A stretch of DNA of 64,000 nucleotides from Glycine soja (lineage: Eukaryota > Streptophyta > Magnoliopsida > Fabales > Fabaceae): contig NC_041003.1 of assembly GCF_004193775.1 (NCBI RefSeq), positions 44,211,611 to 44,275,610 on the forward strand. Reading direction: 5' to 3'. The notes beneath the pieces are model-generated. The model was not told where the DNA came from, searched no databases, and worked only from the letters and a program-made list of their open reading frames with translations. The position numbers and the translations under genes are program-made. How positions within the stretch are numbered: position 1 is the first letter of the stretch; each line of letters opens with the position of its first letter. Shown piece after piece: positions 28,924 through 41,054 of the stretch.

Positions 28924-29227
28924 ATGAAATTTTTTTGGTTTCTTCAAATCCTGTTCTGCCTGGCCATGGTTCTCATCAATCCCTCGGTTGCTCCCAGGTA
29001 ATACCCTTTTGCTTTCAGTAAATTTTCATTTTAGTTCTTGAATTTGAGACACTGTGAAGTAGTTGTTGAAATTAGGAAATATTAATAAATCCCTAAAACT
29101 AAAATTAAAATTGCTGTCATTTTAGTTTCAGAAATATACAACTTATTTATTATTTATTATTATTATAGTTTCTAAGTTTTACCCACTCCATCCACCGCTA
29201 CCTAAGGTCTCCGATTCACGGCCATGA
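28924..29227 (+). pseudogene. decayed copy of the small secreted-peptide gene
   Basis: Exon 1 (28924-28997) is intact and encodes MKFFWFLQILFCLAMVLINP followed by SVAP, four residues different from the functional copy, and ends in a good donor (CCCAG|GTAATA). The second exon is damaged. The 3' end of the intron and about the first 40 bases of exon 2 are missing. The remaining homologous stretch from about 29190 carries a stop (TGA at 29225) where the intact copy has an Arg codon. Splicing at the AGs present gives an early stop or a shifted frame. Only a signal peptide could be made. The duplicated copy at 34459 is the comparison. Confidence 0.7.
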
Positions 29228-30101
29228 AGATTTTCTTGATTAGCTTATATATATAAAGTTTGGTTCTTCAATATATAACTATATATGTAGTATCCCTTTT
29301 CTTCTAAACCTCTTTAATTTCTGCTTGGGATCACCAGAAATAAGCATAGTCCTAGCTAGCTACTCCAATGTTTTTGGCTATATTTGTTTAATTAATACTT
29401 TGATCTTTCTTGTTGCGCGTAATATATAATACCTCCAGTTAATAAAGAATGCTGTTTGTGAATATTGAAAATCCTCGAGATAGCAACGGAATTAAAACTA
29501 TTCTAGTACATGAATACCAGTTCGCAAGTGATGATTACACTGTTACCTTCAAGAACACCAAATTATTTATAATACCTTTTTTACTGTGAATGTATTTATT
29601 TGTAGGAAAAATGTGTTTAACGTAGTTACAATAAAATCTTTGACTTTTATATTAAATGAATTTTATCGTCAAACTTTAAAAAATATATGAATTTAGTCCT
29701 TCTAAATTTTGATGAATTTTTAAATAAGATGGACTAAGTTCACATGTTTTTTAAACAGTATAATATGAAGTCTTAATTAAGTTGAATTTTCAGTATTGCT
29801 ATTGAAAAAAAAAAATCTGAAAAACTCACTTGGACAGTACCTTCTTAAATAGAGACGACTGACTCAGGGACTGAATATATTTGGTCACATCCTCACTTTA
29901 CCTTATTTTGAATTATTCAAATTGGATAGATGTATTATAGTATGTGCATGTAACATACGGTATAATCTAGAAATTAAAGTTGGAATCAGCCATACCATTC
30001 TTGAGGGCAATGAAGTGACACATTGGCTTGTACATGGCCTTTCGTTCATCCCATTGCATTTAAAAGGAAATTAGCTAGCATTTGGCAATTGAAAACAAAA
30101 C

Positions 30102-30178
<77 letters not shown>

Positions 30179-30312
30179 AGTTTAATTGACTTGTAGCCGT
30201 GTTCAATTGACTTGACTAAAATGTTGCATGATTTTACACACCTTAGCAAATAATAAGGATTAAGGACACCCTTCAATGATATGAATATGATCAGGCAAGC
30301 AGAACAAGAGAA
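29228..30312. other. intergenic part of the left duplicate
   Basis: Equivalent to the sequence downstream of the intact peptide gene. No gene is seen. Includes the (AT)n run at 30105-30172 and the 3'-UTR-like sequence matching 36361-36500. Confidence 0.5.
30105..30172. repeat. (AT)n microsatellite
   Basis: Perfect TA run of about 67 bases, absent from the equivalent position of the right duplicate (about 36350). Confidence 0.97.
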
Positions 30313-30476
30313 GGGGAACTTTGACACTTCAGGCAACAGCCATGTAGAACTCATAAACTGCTTTGAGAATTTGTTCTGATGATTCAACCATAGACATCGT
30401 TTCTTGCCGCGTACAGTTTCCATCTCTTGATCTCATTTTGAAATTAAGCTTGGAGAGTGACAACAAAATGATGTCA
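30313..30476 (-). pseudogene. fragment of the last exon of a TruA-type pseudouridine synthase gene
   Basis: Read on the minus strand this matches part of exon 7 of the gene at 36541-41054: the phrase LPEVSKF and the neighbouring bases are shared. Compared with the intact exon, roughly 185 bases at the coding 3' end and about 60 bases further in (the part coding the LPLAP--LILRG segment) are deleted, and the frame is broken. The fragment ends in sequence matching the intron before exon 7. No other exon of the gene exists in this copy, so it is the cut edge of the segmental duplication. Confidence 0.75.
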
Positions 30477-32467
30477 TTTTGCTATCTGATTTGTACTGAA
30501 AAGGTACCAAAATATACATTAGTAACATATTAGTAAAACCAAGAAATTCAACAGTGAATGAGGTTAATGTCCAACAATGGATGAATTCAACAAGTAAAAC
30601 CAAGAAATGCATAAAGCTATATTTTTTGTTATTTGTACAGAAAAGAACCCAAAATATAGCCCTTTAATAAGTTTATTATTTATAATATATTGAGAAAAGG
30701 AATAGTTTAAGTGGCCAATGTAGTCATCACAAATATTAATCATGTCAAGAGAAAAATGTATGAATGCAACAAATCCACTGTAGTGTCAAGTTAAGAAACA
30801 ACTGTGCTGAAGTTATAAAGGACCACTAGTTAGATTCCCAAAACCAAGAGACAAAACAAATGGATTACTATTCAAAGTTATTCTAGAAATACTATAATTT
30901 CAAACTTTGGATGTATAATTAAATTTAAGAGTATATAAACAAGTTTAAAAGCTATTTTACTTTCTAGGTTACATAAATCTATTAATTTCATACATGTGTA
31001 AACTATCTTTAATCTAAATCGTGTAACTTTTTCTTATGCTATCTAAATTGTGTAACTTATAATAGAACAAATTCACCCAACTTGTATTATTAAATCTCAA
31101 CTTATAGCACTGTTAATTATCACAAAATTAACACCATCAGCTATAATTTCCCAATCCATATTTCCCATCCATTGAATGATTGGACAAGGTTAAGCAGTTT
31201 TCTGATACCAAAAAGGACCAATGATAATATCCTTACTCCCTTAGCATTTTGGACAAGGTTAATTAAGCGGGCTTGAGTCAAACTAACTTATAAGTTATTC
31301 AAAGTATACCTTACCAAATCGGATAAGGTTAAGCATTCAAATAACAAAGAGAACCATTGGAAATACCCTTCCCTTAGCATTTTTCCTTGCGCACTACGGA
31401 GACGATGGTGAGGCTAACCAATGAGTATAGGACTATAGGGGCAACAACTAATTATTCTTGCGTCATTGCCCCACCACCCACAGAAAAAATAACTAGAAAA
31501 ACAAGCCAGTTTCTCATTTTATTTCTAATCTAATAAAGAAATTGGATACAAATAATTAATATATTAAAATAAAGATTAAATTATTTGGATATTGCTTAAA
31601 TTTAATCTCCAGTAAAAATAATTTTTAACTAGAATTTTATTTATCTTTCGATCAAATTTCAGATTAATTAGAATTTTTTTATAAACATTAAGAGAATAAA
31701 AAATATCATTTATAATCCAACAAAATAAAGTTCTTTTCTTGATTACTTAGATTTTGACTCATGTCATTAATTTGAATTTTGAAGGACCTTTAACTACCCC
31801 ACTTTAACGCCAGACTTTCTCATTTCATAATCTTATTCCACTGAAATTTGAAAGCTAGCCTCTAGAAATTGTTTACTGTGATTTTTTAGTGTCGCACTCG
31901 CATAGTTTTTATTTCTCATTCAATGGGCAAATATTCAAAAAATAGTTTGGGGGTAAATATGATTTTGGTTCTTTAAAATTCATATTGGTTTTAGTTATCC
32001 AAAAATAATGTGTTGTATTTGGTCTCTGAAAATTTTAATTTTTTTAAGTCCTTTATTTAACACCTTTAATTTGTTCGGTTAAAACTTTACGTATTAATAT
32101 ATTATCTTATTTATTATATAAAATTTTGAATTCTTCATTAACTAGTACAAATTAAAAAAGTTAATTATAAACATTAATTTTTATACTTAAAAAAATAAAG
32201 TAGAAGTTGTTTTTTGCTGACTAAAAATAAAAGTTATGTATACTTCAATTACAACGTCAATTCTAAGCATTAATTTTTTTAATTAGTGTAGCAATATTTT
32301 TTATACATTTACAATTTTTCATTTGATCAAAGACACTTGATAAAAAGTGAGGCCATTATGTATTATATATGCATGCATGGTATATAAACTTAGGAAACTT
32401 CTGTGGGACAAGTATCACGCAATGCTAGCAAGTTACTTTTTAGTTTATACTATTCATGTAACAGAAT

Positions 32468-32570
32468 ATTGACACTTATATCCTCTATATTAATAACAGT
32501 ATATTGACACTTATATCCTCTATATTAATAACAGTATATTGACACTTATATCTTCTATATTGTTTTGTTT
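32468..32570. repeat. 35-bp tandem repeat, about three copies
   Basis: The unit starts with ATTGACACTTATATCCTCTA and repeats at 32468, 32503 and 32538, exactly 35 bases apart. The third copy has one visible change (TCTTC for TCCTC) and breaks off. It lies in non-coding sequence. Confidence 0.9.
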
Positions 32571-34378
32571 TCCACTTAAGTCCCTATTAATACAATGGCT
32601 CTGGTTTAATGAAAGAATAACTCATGACTATTTTTGTTATTTTAATTTGCAGACATATTTATTGTTTACACTTTATAATATTATAGATTTAATTTTTATA
32701 TTTCTATTTTAGAAACAAAGGGCTTAGCCTTTAGCCTAACAAAAATATTAACGTCAGTATAAAGAAAATAAGGTGATGATAATCTATACTTTTTATATTT
32801 TTAAATTTAAATACATGCATTTTTTTTATAATTTAAAGAATGTATTATCGATCTACATTTTTATTGGAAAAATATATTTGAATAAGTTAACGAAATTTAA
32901 CAAATATAAATTATTTGAGTAGCTGAATGAGTAACAAATATAATCTTTTTGTAATATTTAAATATTTTATGATATTATAAAATCGAATTATTATTTATTT
33001 TATATACATGTATATAATTTTTTATAAAACAAATATATCCATATTTCATTTTTGAAAAAATAACTTTTAGTTACAAAGATTTGTTCCTCATGTAATATTT
33101 TTAATAATTTTTTTCTATAATACAAATTATGTTTGTATTGCAAAATAGTTTTATATTATTGCCTCACCAACAAATAAAATATTTTACAATATCATTTCAT
33201 GTTTTGTATAAATACTTCTGAACATTATTTTTTTAAGGATATCAACAATATTATTTTAAGTTAGCATTTAAAATCATCTCAAGAGACAATTCACTTTCAT
33301 TCTAATCAATCCCTTTTTGCTATATAATATTAAATTAATAATAATAAAGATATAATATTTTATTAATAACGTGAATCCTTAATAAAAATGATTTCGTTTA
33401 CATTAAAATTTAATTATATTTACCTGTCAAAAGTATACCTAAGACAAAATAATAGTTGACTAAACGTATATCTTATCTTGAAAATTACTTATACTTTTTT
33501 TTACTTTAGTTTTTTTTTATATATATAAAATTCAGTTTTTATATTAAGACCATATCCGGCCCAATGCTTTAGATTACATTATTTATTTTTTATATTTTGG
33601 ATAATTATTTTAAGCTAAAAACATATGTATTGTTTTCTAGATTTAATTTTATTTTCTATCATTTTAAGCCAAAAAAATATGTATTATAAAATGATACTGT
33701 GAGCTAAAAAGTAAACAAAAATTAAATAATCAGTAAAATCAATATTATTTATATATTTAATTTTCTATCTTTTTCTACATATTAAAAAAACAAGGATCAC
33801 ACCACCGTGGGGTAAAACACTAGACATAGTTTGTTTATTTTAATTGAAGTGTTGAATTATTTAAATAAAGATTTAAAATACATAATTAGTAACCTGGCGT
33901 TGATTTCTCTTTCATTAAATTAAAAATTGAAATAAATATTACGTATATATTAATATAATAACAATAAATTATTAAACAAAAGCAATTTCAATTAATTAAA
34001 TATTATTTGAAATATTTAATTTTATTGTTTTATTATATCAATACAAAAAAGTCAATACCAAAAAATAATCAATAATGATATGGTATAGAATAAAAATTTT
34101 ATATTTAATTTTATTAAAAAAATCATCACTTTATGGTATATATGTTCAATAAAAATTAATTAATTTGACAATAAAATATAAAAGTAATATTTTCAGTAAA
34201 AAATATAAAATTAATATTTATTAAATATGTTGCCAAAAATATATAAATTTTTATATATTCATATTTTTTTGACTGAAATAATATAAGTATTTATAATATA
34301 AAAATTAATCTGTAATTATGTTTGTAATTAAAATATTTGATCTTATTTATACCGGTGCATGCACGGGATGGAAACTAG
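32571..34378. other. AT-rich intergenic sequence specific to the right duplicate
   Basis: About 1.8 kb of extremely AT-rich DNA with no coding signal and no obvious terminal repeats. It may be an insertion after the duplication or a deletion from the left copy. Confidence 0.4.
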
Positions 34379-34388
34379 TATATATAAA
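34379..34388 (+). promoter_or_regulatory. TATA box of the small-peptide gene
   Basis: TATATATAAA lies 80 bases before the ATG at 34459 and is conserved in the left duplicate. An RY-type CATGCA motif sits just upstream near 34358. Confidence 0.5.
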
Positions 34389-34458
34389 CACAAGAAGTCC
34401 GTGCATTCCATGCAAGGCTTGCTTCCATACATTTTCTCATCCTCACAGACATTCAAAC

Positions 34459-34852
34459 ATGAAATTTTTTTGGTTTCTTCAAGTCCTGTTCTTCCTGGCT
34501 ATGCTTCTCGTCAATCCTTCTGTTGCTCCCAAGTAACTACTTTTCTCACAACCCTTTTTGCAATCAAGTAAATTCTCATTTTAATTAGTTCTGGAATTTG
34601 TAAAACATTATTATAATAGTTATTGAAGTTTAAAAATATCAAATGAATTCCTGAAATTAAAACTATTGTTGTTTTGGTTTCTGAAATATACATAGATAAG
34701 GACAAAAACTAATCTAACTAAAAAATAATAATTTTTCAAGAGTTTATTTGATTTTTTTTTTAATTTTAGGAATTAATATGACATCATCTCACAAACTCAA
34801 ACTAAAATAGGGTTTACTCTTTCTCAATTCCTTAAAGCGTTAAAAAAATAAG

Positions 34853-34898
<46 letters not shown>

Positions 34899-35075
34899 CA
34901 CACACACACATAAAACTTTTATTAACCATAAATAACTAAGTTGAACGTTGTGATGAGATATGGCTTGTTTTGTAACAGTGCACCAGCTCCTCCTTCAACT
35001 GGTGACCCGATTACAGAACCACTCCGTCCACCGCCACGCAAGGTCTCTGGTTCATGGCCAAGAAGAAATTCTTGA
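34459..35075 (+). CDS. small secreted proline-rich peptide precursor (56 aa)
   Basis: Two exons, 34459-34532 and 34979-35075, join in frame (CCCAA|GTAACT donor, TGTAACAG acceptor). Residues 1-23 form a hydrophobic signal peptide (MKFFWFLQVLFFLAMLLVNP then SVA). The mature part is about 33 residues, with no Cys, Pro-rich (NAPAPPSTGDP) and with a basic tail ending PPPRKVSGSWPRRNS, including dibasic pairs at 45-46 and 53-54. This is the layout of a post-translationally processed signalling peptide. The C-terminus vaguely recalls the IDA-like and PIP families (a Ser-Gly-containing core near an Arg-rich end) but does not fit either consensus, so no family is claimed. A Pro directly after the predicted cleavage point is unusual. 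A TATA box is present. A decayed copy lies at 28924. Confidence 0.6.
34857..34911. repeat. compound (TA)n/(CA)n microsatellite in the peptide gene intron
   Basis: A TA run with one interruption passes into a short CACACA run, inside the 446-base intron of the secreted-peptide gene. Confidence 0.9.
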
Positions 35076-36540
35076 TAAGCTTATATATATAAATATAAAG
35101 TTTGGTTCTTCAATATATATGTAGTATCTCTTCACTTCTAAACCTTTTTCTGCTTGTGATCACCATAAATAAGCTAGCATAGTTCTTCTCCAATGTTTTT
35201 GGCTATATATGTATAATACTTTGATCGAATTTCTTGTTGCGTGTGATAATAATGCCTCCAGTTAATTAAATACTAAGAAAATATTGAAATTCCTCAACAT
35301 AGCATGGAATTAAAATTATTTTAGTACATAAATATCAGTTCCAAGTGATGATTAAACTTACCTTCAAGAGAAACAAAATAATTAAAATACTTTTGTTATG
35401 ACAAAATGTTATTTATATTATTATATTTATGCATACCGGAAAAATGTGACAACAATTTTCACCAATTGAGACATTTCGTTCTTCACTTTTAAAAAATTCA
35501 TAATTTTAATATTTGTGGTTAACTTTAAACATTAATCTATGTATTCTGGAAATCAATTATTTAATTGTTAATAAACTTAATTTATTAAAAAAATTAAAAA
35601 ATACATAATCAAGTTTGAAATTGAAAAAGGAAACTAAAATCGTAGATTTCTTTTAAGAAATAAGAAATAAAATGTCTAAATCAAAAAATAGGAGACACTA
35701 AAATTACATTTTTTAAAAATAGGAAACAAAATATCTCAATTAAAAATTAAGAGAACTAAATTTACAAATTTAAACAAAAGAATAAAAATTACATTTTAAC
35801 CTAAAAGTTATTGCATGTTTGTAGCTATAGGAGAGAATGAATTGAAGAGATAAAACAGAACATGCATGCATGATTATCATTATCATTAGAATAAAAGCAC
35901 TTATGAATCGTGAGTGGAAGTTGTATTGTCATTAATCCAACTTAGTAGCAAATCACTGTAACTGTTTTTGGCTAAAAAAAAGGGTTGCATGATTCTCAGC
36001 TTTCCCAATAACTCACTTGGACCTTCTCTTGATGTGCGGGAGTGTTGGATGAAGGATTTTTGTGGTTGATCTCTTGTGTAGTTCTTAGTTTTCTGCTTTG
36101 TAGTTATCTTCCCATTGTATTACCCCTTGCGAATGCATGGCTTGCATTTGTTGTTATCTCTTATCTCTTATATATATAATATGTGCATGCAACATATGGT
36201 ATAAACTGAAAATTTAGAATCACCCATACCATTCTAGAGGGAAATGGAGTGGCGCATTGGCTTGCAAACCATGCACATAGCCTTTCTTTACATCCCATTG
36301 TTATTTAAAGGAAATTAGTTAGCATTTAGCAATTGAAAACAAAACTTCATTATATACACAGCTTTACATGTAGCTGTGTTCAATTGACTTGACTAAAATG
36401 TTGCATGATTTTCATTCCCTACACCCTTAGCAAATGATAAGGACACCCTTCAATGATATGAATATATTATCAAGCAACCAGAACAAGAAAAGGATGTGAA
36501 GTTTGCCCACAAGTATTCCATAACTGAATACATGTATGCA
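35076..36540. other. intergenic between the peptide gene and the synthase gene
   Basis: No gene is seen. The sequence immediately after the peptide stop (AAGCTTATATATATAAA, GTTTGGTTCTTCAATATATA) is conserved in the left duplicate and is probably 3' UTR. The stretch from about 36180 to 36540 is conserved with the left duplicate and is likely the 3' UTR of the minus-strand synthase gene. Confidence 0.45.
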
Positions 36541-39500
36541 CTATGCCTTTGATGCTGACTTTAACCTGAAATTTTCCTTCCATGTCTTCCAAGCCTTTCT
36601 GACTTCATCCAACTCAGCATCTGGAATGCTTGAGTACTTATCCAAATTCTCAACCCATTTTTCCCAAGGAGAGTTTGATGAGTCTAGGAACTTTGATACT
36701 TCAGGCAACACAACAGATGTGTAGAACTCGTCAACTGCTTCGAGAATTTGTTCTGATTCAACCATGGACACCATTTCTTGCCGTGTAAAGTTTCCAGCAC
36801 TTGCTCTCGTTTTGAAAGCATTTCCCCTCAAAATCAGAACTTCTGGGGGGGCAAGGGGGAGGACAATCCGCGAAAACTTGGAGAGTGACAACAAAATGGC
36901 ATCTCTTGGGATTAAGTTGCGCTTTACAGCTACAGCAGTCCCAACCATTTTGCGAATCTGATGAGTCATTCAGTCAGTCAGTGTGATTGCGTGAATAAGG
37001 TTAATGTGAGTGCATTCAACTAGTAGAACCATGAAATGCATAAAGCTATATTTTGTTGGTTGTACAGAAATGCACCCAAAGAACTTTCTTTAGTTGTAGA
37101 CTTTTAGTTACCTAACAACATGGTCTTTACTCTCTATATATGTCTGTACTTAAGCACTGGGAATTAGAATACTGTTTAGGAGCTTTAGATGCAGTCTGGC
37201 TTATTTCATGCACCTCAAGGTACATAGATAAACAGTTTAATTTAATTCATCAACACTGATAAAATGATCGTTGAAGATTTTAATTAGTTTAACAACAACT
37301 TCCTTCCTAGTATATTGTGAACGTATCTTTTGACATTACAGAAATTATGTGAAGCAAACCAAGGCAAATCACGATATCTTTCAAATCAAAGAATGTGTCT
37401 GCAAATTAACAAGTCAAATGTCTCTAAAAGTATTGAATGCATATAATGAAAAATTTCCATAAACATACTGTTTTAAAGATAAACATACTGAACCATAAAA
37501 CAATTTTGAAAAAAGAATTATAATTGAGGGAAAAATTAAAAGTTGGAGTTAGAGTGTTGGACTAATTATTATCCTCTGTCAATTCAAAAACTTTTTTACA
37601 CTATTATCTAATCATGTGTCACATAATTAATTATAAGATTTTGACCTCCTAGGTTGTTGTTATCATGGTAAAACTATTTAATGATATGACAAAACATAAT
37701 TATGTCATAATGTACATAAATTTTATAATAATAGAAGGCCATCAACATACTGTATAAAAGATAAACATACTGAACCACAAAACAATTTTGAAAAACTAAA
37801 TGTTGGACTATTTATTATCCTCTGTCAATTTAAAACTTCTTTACACTATCCAATCACGTGTCACATAATTTTAAGAGTTTGACCTCCTAGGTTATTGTTA
37901 TCATAGTCAAACTATTTAATAACGTGAAAAACCATAATTAAATGATAATGTACTTATGTCAAAATTAAACTCTTACGAGTTAAAGTCAACTGAGACTTAC
38001 TTGATGCAACATGAAGGAGTCCCCCCATATATGGACCTCAATATAATCATATCCAAGTGATGTTTCCAACTTCCCACATGAACAACGAAAAACCTTTCTG
38101 AAATGGGAAGCATTTAATCTATCTGTCTCATCTGGTTCATATAGCCATTTTGCACGAACTACTACACTAGAGTTTTGACTACTCAAGCCATTGGATTCAC
38201 TAGACTCTGGAGGCTTGTGGCTCTCTTCCTTGTCACTAAATGTGGTTGGTCTGCCACTCACAAAATCATCATCATCACCTTCCTCACTCTCTGATTCACA
38301 AGCTGATGTCAAACTAGATGATCCTATTCTATCTGACATGACATCATTTCCAGATGATTGCCTTACTTGGTATTTTTTCCTGTACTTAGACCGAACAGTA
38401 TAATTATGGAAAGGATGCTCTCCCTGCAATAATAACATCAACGGATAAAAAAAAGTAAATAAATTCCTGATTTTAAACATTATGTATTCATGATCTTGTT
38501 ACCTTGTTAGCAATACATAAACAGTCCCCAGTTACAGTTAAGTTAGGCTCGTACAGATAGAAAATACAGAAAATAAAGTTAGAACCTGTACTTGATAGAA
38601 ATTGTAAATAAAGGGAATAAAAGCTACAGTATCTCTTCAATATTTAATATTTTATTTTCCAATTCATGTAATGAGACAACAATGGAAATGTAAAGAAAAA
38701 AACACTAAATGAGGGCTAGTGAAGAAGAATTTGTGTAGGCATGCAAGTGCTCAAGGTTTAAACCATCATATCATTATTATGCATATTGTATACATCTTGT
38801 AGAAGAAAACAAGCCTAGAAACATGTTTATTATTTGGAAAGAAGAAATAAACTTAATTTGCACATAAATTTAAAGAGCCACAAAGAAAAATTATTCAGTA
38901 AGGAGCATGCTTAGAAGAAACTGAGATGAAACTAGAGAATTCATTTCAGGAAAAGCCGCACATTTTCACTATAATCAATTAGGAAGGATGAGGGATCACT
39001 ACCTTAACTAAGGTTTATCGGAAGTAAACTAAATTTGTAAATTATATTAAGACAAATGAATAATTCCGCAACAACAACTAAACCAAATACAAATGAAAAT
39101 GAGTATACCTCAAAAACATTAAGTATACTGTTGAACTCTGAAATATGAAAATCAATTTCGTCCTGGCTAAAATGACTCTGGATTCCTATTATACCAGCAG
39201 GGAGGAGATAAGAATATTTCCGCAAGTTGCACTCCCTTCTAGGATCAAATCTCCTAAAACAAGCCAAAACTAAGAAGTTACAAATAACAGTACGAGAGGG
39301 GTAGTTAAAATCAAGGAACACTTTAAATTTATGAGCCACCTGAAAATTCACCAGTCATAACCAATAGTCCAAATGAATATATTTTTTTGTGCATAATCCC
39401 ATGGATCATATCTATCCCCACATAGTGGGAAAAAGCTTTGGTAGTTGTTATAATCCCATGGATGACCTTTTTAATCTGAACATTTTTATACATACATTAA

Positions 39501-41054
39501 ACAGGCAGGTCTTCATGTAAAACAAATTGGGGCTTTTAATTTTCAAACTGATTGGAGCTAGCTACAGTACATATCAGGCTCTGAAATAAGAGCTCATATA
39601 TCCTTGCAGACCTTAGTTGAGTAGTCAATTCGAAATTAATTTTTCTACTTTATCAATTTCCTAGTGACAAACAATAGAATAGCATTCCTTGTAAAATATC
39701 TATTAAGAATGGATAATTAGTGAGATGCAGAAAAAAAAATGCTCATTTAATCTATAGAGATACATGTATGTATTACCACTCGACAATCAAGATATGAGGA
39801 GAAATTCAATTATGAAAAAACCCTCACGAAATCAATCATAATAATTTACATATAACCAATCAGAGACTATCTTACTTCGTTGAAGGCAGTATGCTAAAAA
39901 CTCTGATAGTATTAGGAAGATAAGAGTTAATGCGGTTTGCAAGCACAATGCCATAGTCATCACCTTTCCATGCATTCTCAGGGATTTCCATCTTAAAGGC
40001 TATCATTGTTGCCAGAGAGTGCACCTAGCACAAGCACATCATAAAAGTGGAAAGAAATTAAGATATGTAAAAAAAGAAACAATAACAACCAATTGATTAA
40101 CGGAATAACAAGAAGGTTACTCACTCCTTTATCAGTTCTGCTACTCCGGCCCCATTTCACTTTGTTCAAGTCCCCAAAATTACTATCACGCATGCCACCG
40201 GCCGTAAAGATTGCAGTTTCCAGTTCTTTCTCAACAGCTACATCATGTCAAAATTCTAATGCTTTAGCAACACTCGATTGATTAACACGGGCTAAGCTGA
40301 TTTAAGTGTATGCCAGCAGTCAGTGTTTACATTAAAGTATCAAACTTTGTTTATTTGGAAACAAAACATAATAAGTTCGCATAACAAACACAAATTAGAA
40401 TTTCACGACAATACTTATCAGATCATAACACCACATGAATCCAAATTCCAAACCAAAACATTAGCCAACATTCGTATAGAACTAAAGTCCTGTTTGGATA
40501 AAGGGGAACACTATGAAATAAAATGAATTGTGCATTTCCCAGAAGTAAAAATAAACAAGGCTAAATATCCATCTTCATCATTTTAAACAAAACTGAAATT
40601 CTAACAGGTCACTTTCTACCATAATCAACAAACAATATAACAGAGAAAAATGTTCTTACTGGATAATCTGTGTTCATCTCGTTGCATCTGCAGACCTGCA
40701 AATAATCCCACAAAATCAAATTAGCTCGAATTTCAAAAAAGAAATGAAATTTGGAATGAACAAAGAAAAGGGTTGTGGGGAGTGACCTCTAAAATCGGTC
40801 CCAACATATCCAACTCTCATTACAACCTTTTTCTTGAGGAAAGGTTCCCACTTTTCAGAAGGGGTTGGAAGGGACTGAGTGGAAGTGGAAGCACAGAAGC
40901 ATTTGAGGAGTGCTGGAGGAAGAAGCAGAAATGGAAATGAAGAAGAAGAAGAAGGGAATAGCATTGCCACCAAAGTGGATATTCTTCTGTTATCTCTTAC
41001 ACGAGTTGGAATTGAAAGAAAGTGAGGCGAAGAAGAAACACAGCTACTCGCCAT
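36541..41054 (-). CDS. TruA-type tRNA pseudouridine synthase, paralogue A
   Basis: Seven exons on the minus strand (40787-41054, 40660-40695, 40125-40237, 39876-40024, 39109-39253, 38001-38423, 36541-36957) give 516 residues. TruA enzymes isomerise uridines of tRNA (positions 38-40 in bacteria). Visible family marks are [19 protein letters not shown] near residue 80, [12 protein letters not shown] with catalytic Asp137, [19 protein letters not shown], and [16 protein letters not shown] near 373. A Ser- and acid-rich insertion (about 260-320, with [11 protein letters not shown]) splits the C-terminal half, as I recall for plant members such as At3g06950. The Ser-rich N-terminus (MASSCVSSS...) suggests plastid or mitochondrial import. 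The first ATG is at 41054. All donors and acceptors are GT-AG. A tandem paralogue lies at 44566-47901. Confidence 0.88.
37459..37978. repeat. diverged tandem duplication inside intron 6 of synthase A
   Basis: A unit of about 280 bases starting with CATACTG...AGATAAACATACTGAACCA occurs at 37459 and again at about 37740. Shared landmarks are ACAATTTTGAAAAA, TTATCCTCTGTCAATT, TTGACCTCCTAGGTT and CTATTTAAT. It is entirely intronic and non-coding. Confidence 0.8.

Larger units (their letters stand above)
26372..30660. repeat. segmental duplication, left copy (decayed)
   Basis: Collinear, diverged similarity to 31084-37085. Matching landmarks in order are: TTAAATCTCAACT-ATAGCACTGTTAA (26379 and 31091); GGGGCAACAACTAAT (about 26609 and 31438); TTTGACT--TGTC-TTAATTTGAATTTT (about 26734 and 31750); the small-peptide exon 1 (28924 and 34459); GTGTTCAATTGACTTGACTAAAATGTTGCATG (about 30199 and 36377, given here only as a landmark); and AAATGCATAAAGCTATATTTT (about 30604 and 37034). 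Both gene pieces in this copy are broken. Confidence 0.8.
31084..37085. repeat. segmental duplication, right copy (holds intact genes)
   Basis: Partner of 26372-30660. It is longer mainly because of an AT-rich stretch at about 32350-34300 that has no counterpart on the left. It ends inside intron 6 of the pseudouridine synthase gene. Confidence 0.8.

Noticed and set aside
25800..30423. Open frames made of Ile-Tyr repeats at 25800-25991 and 30046-30423
   Set aside because: They are translations of (AT)n microsatellites, not genes.
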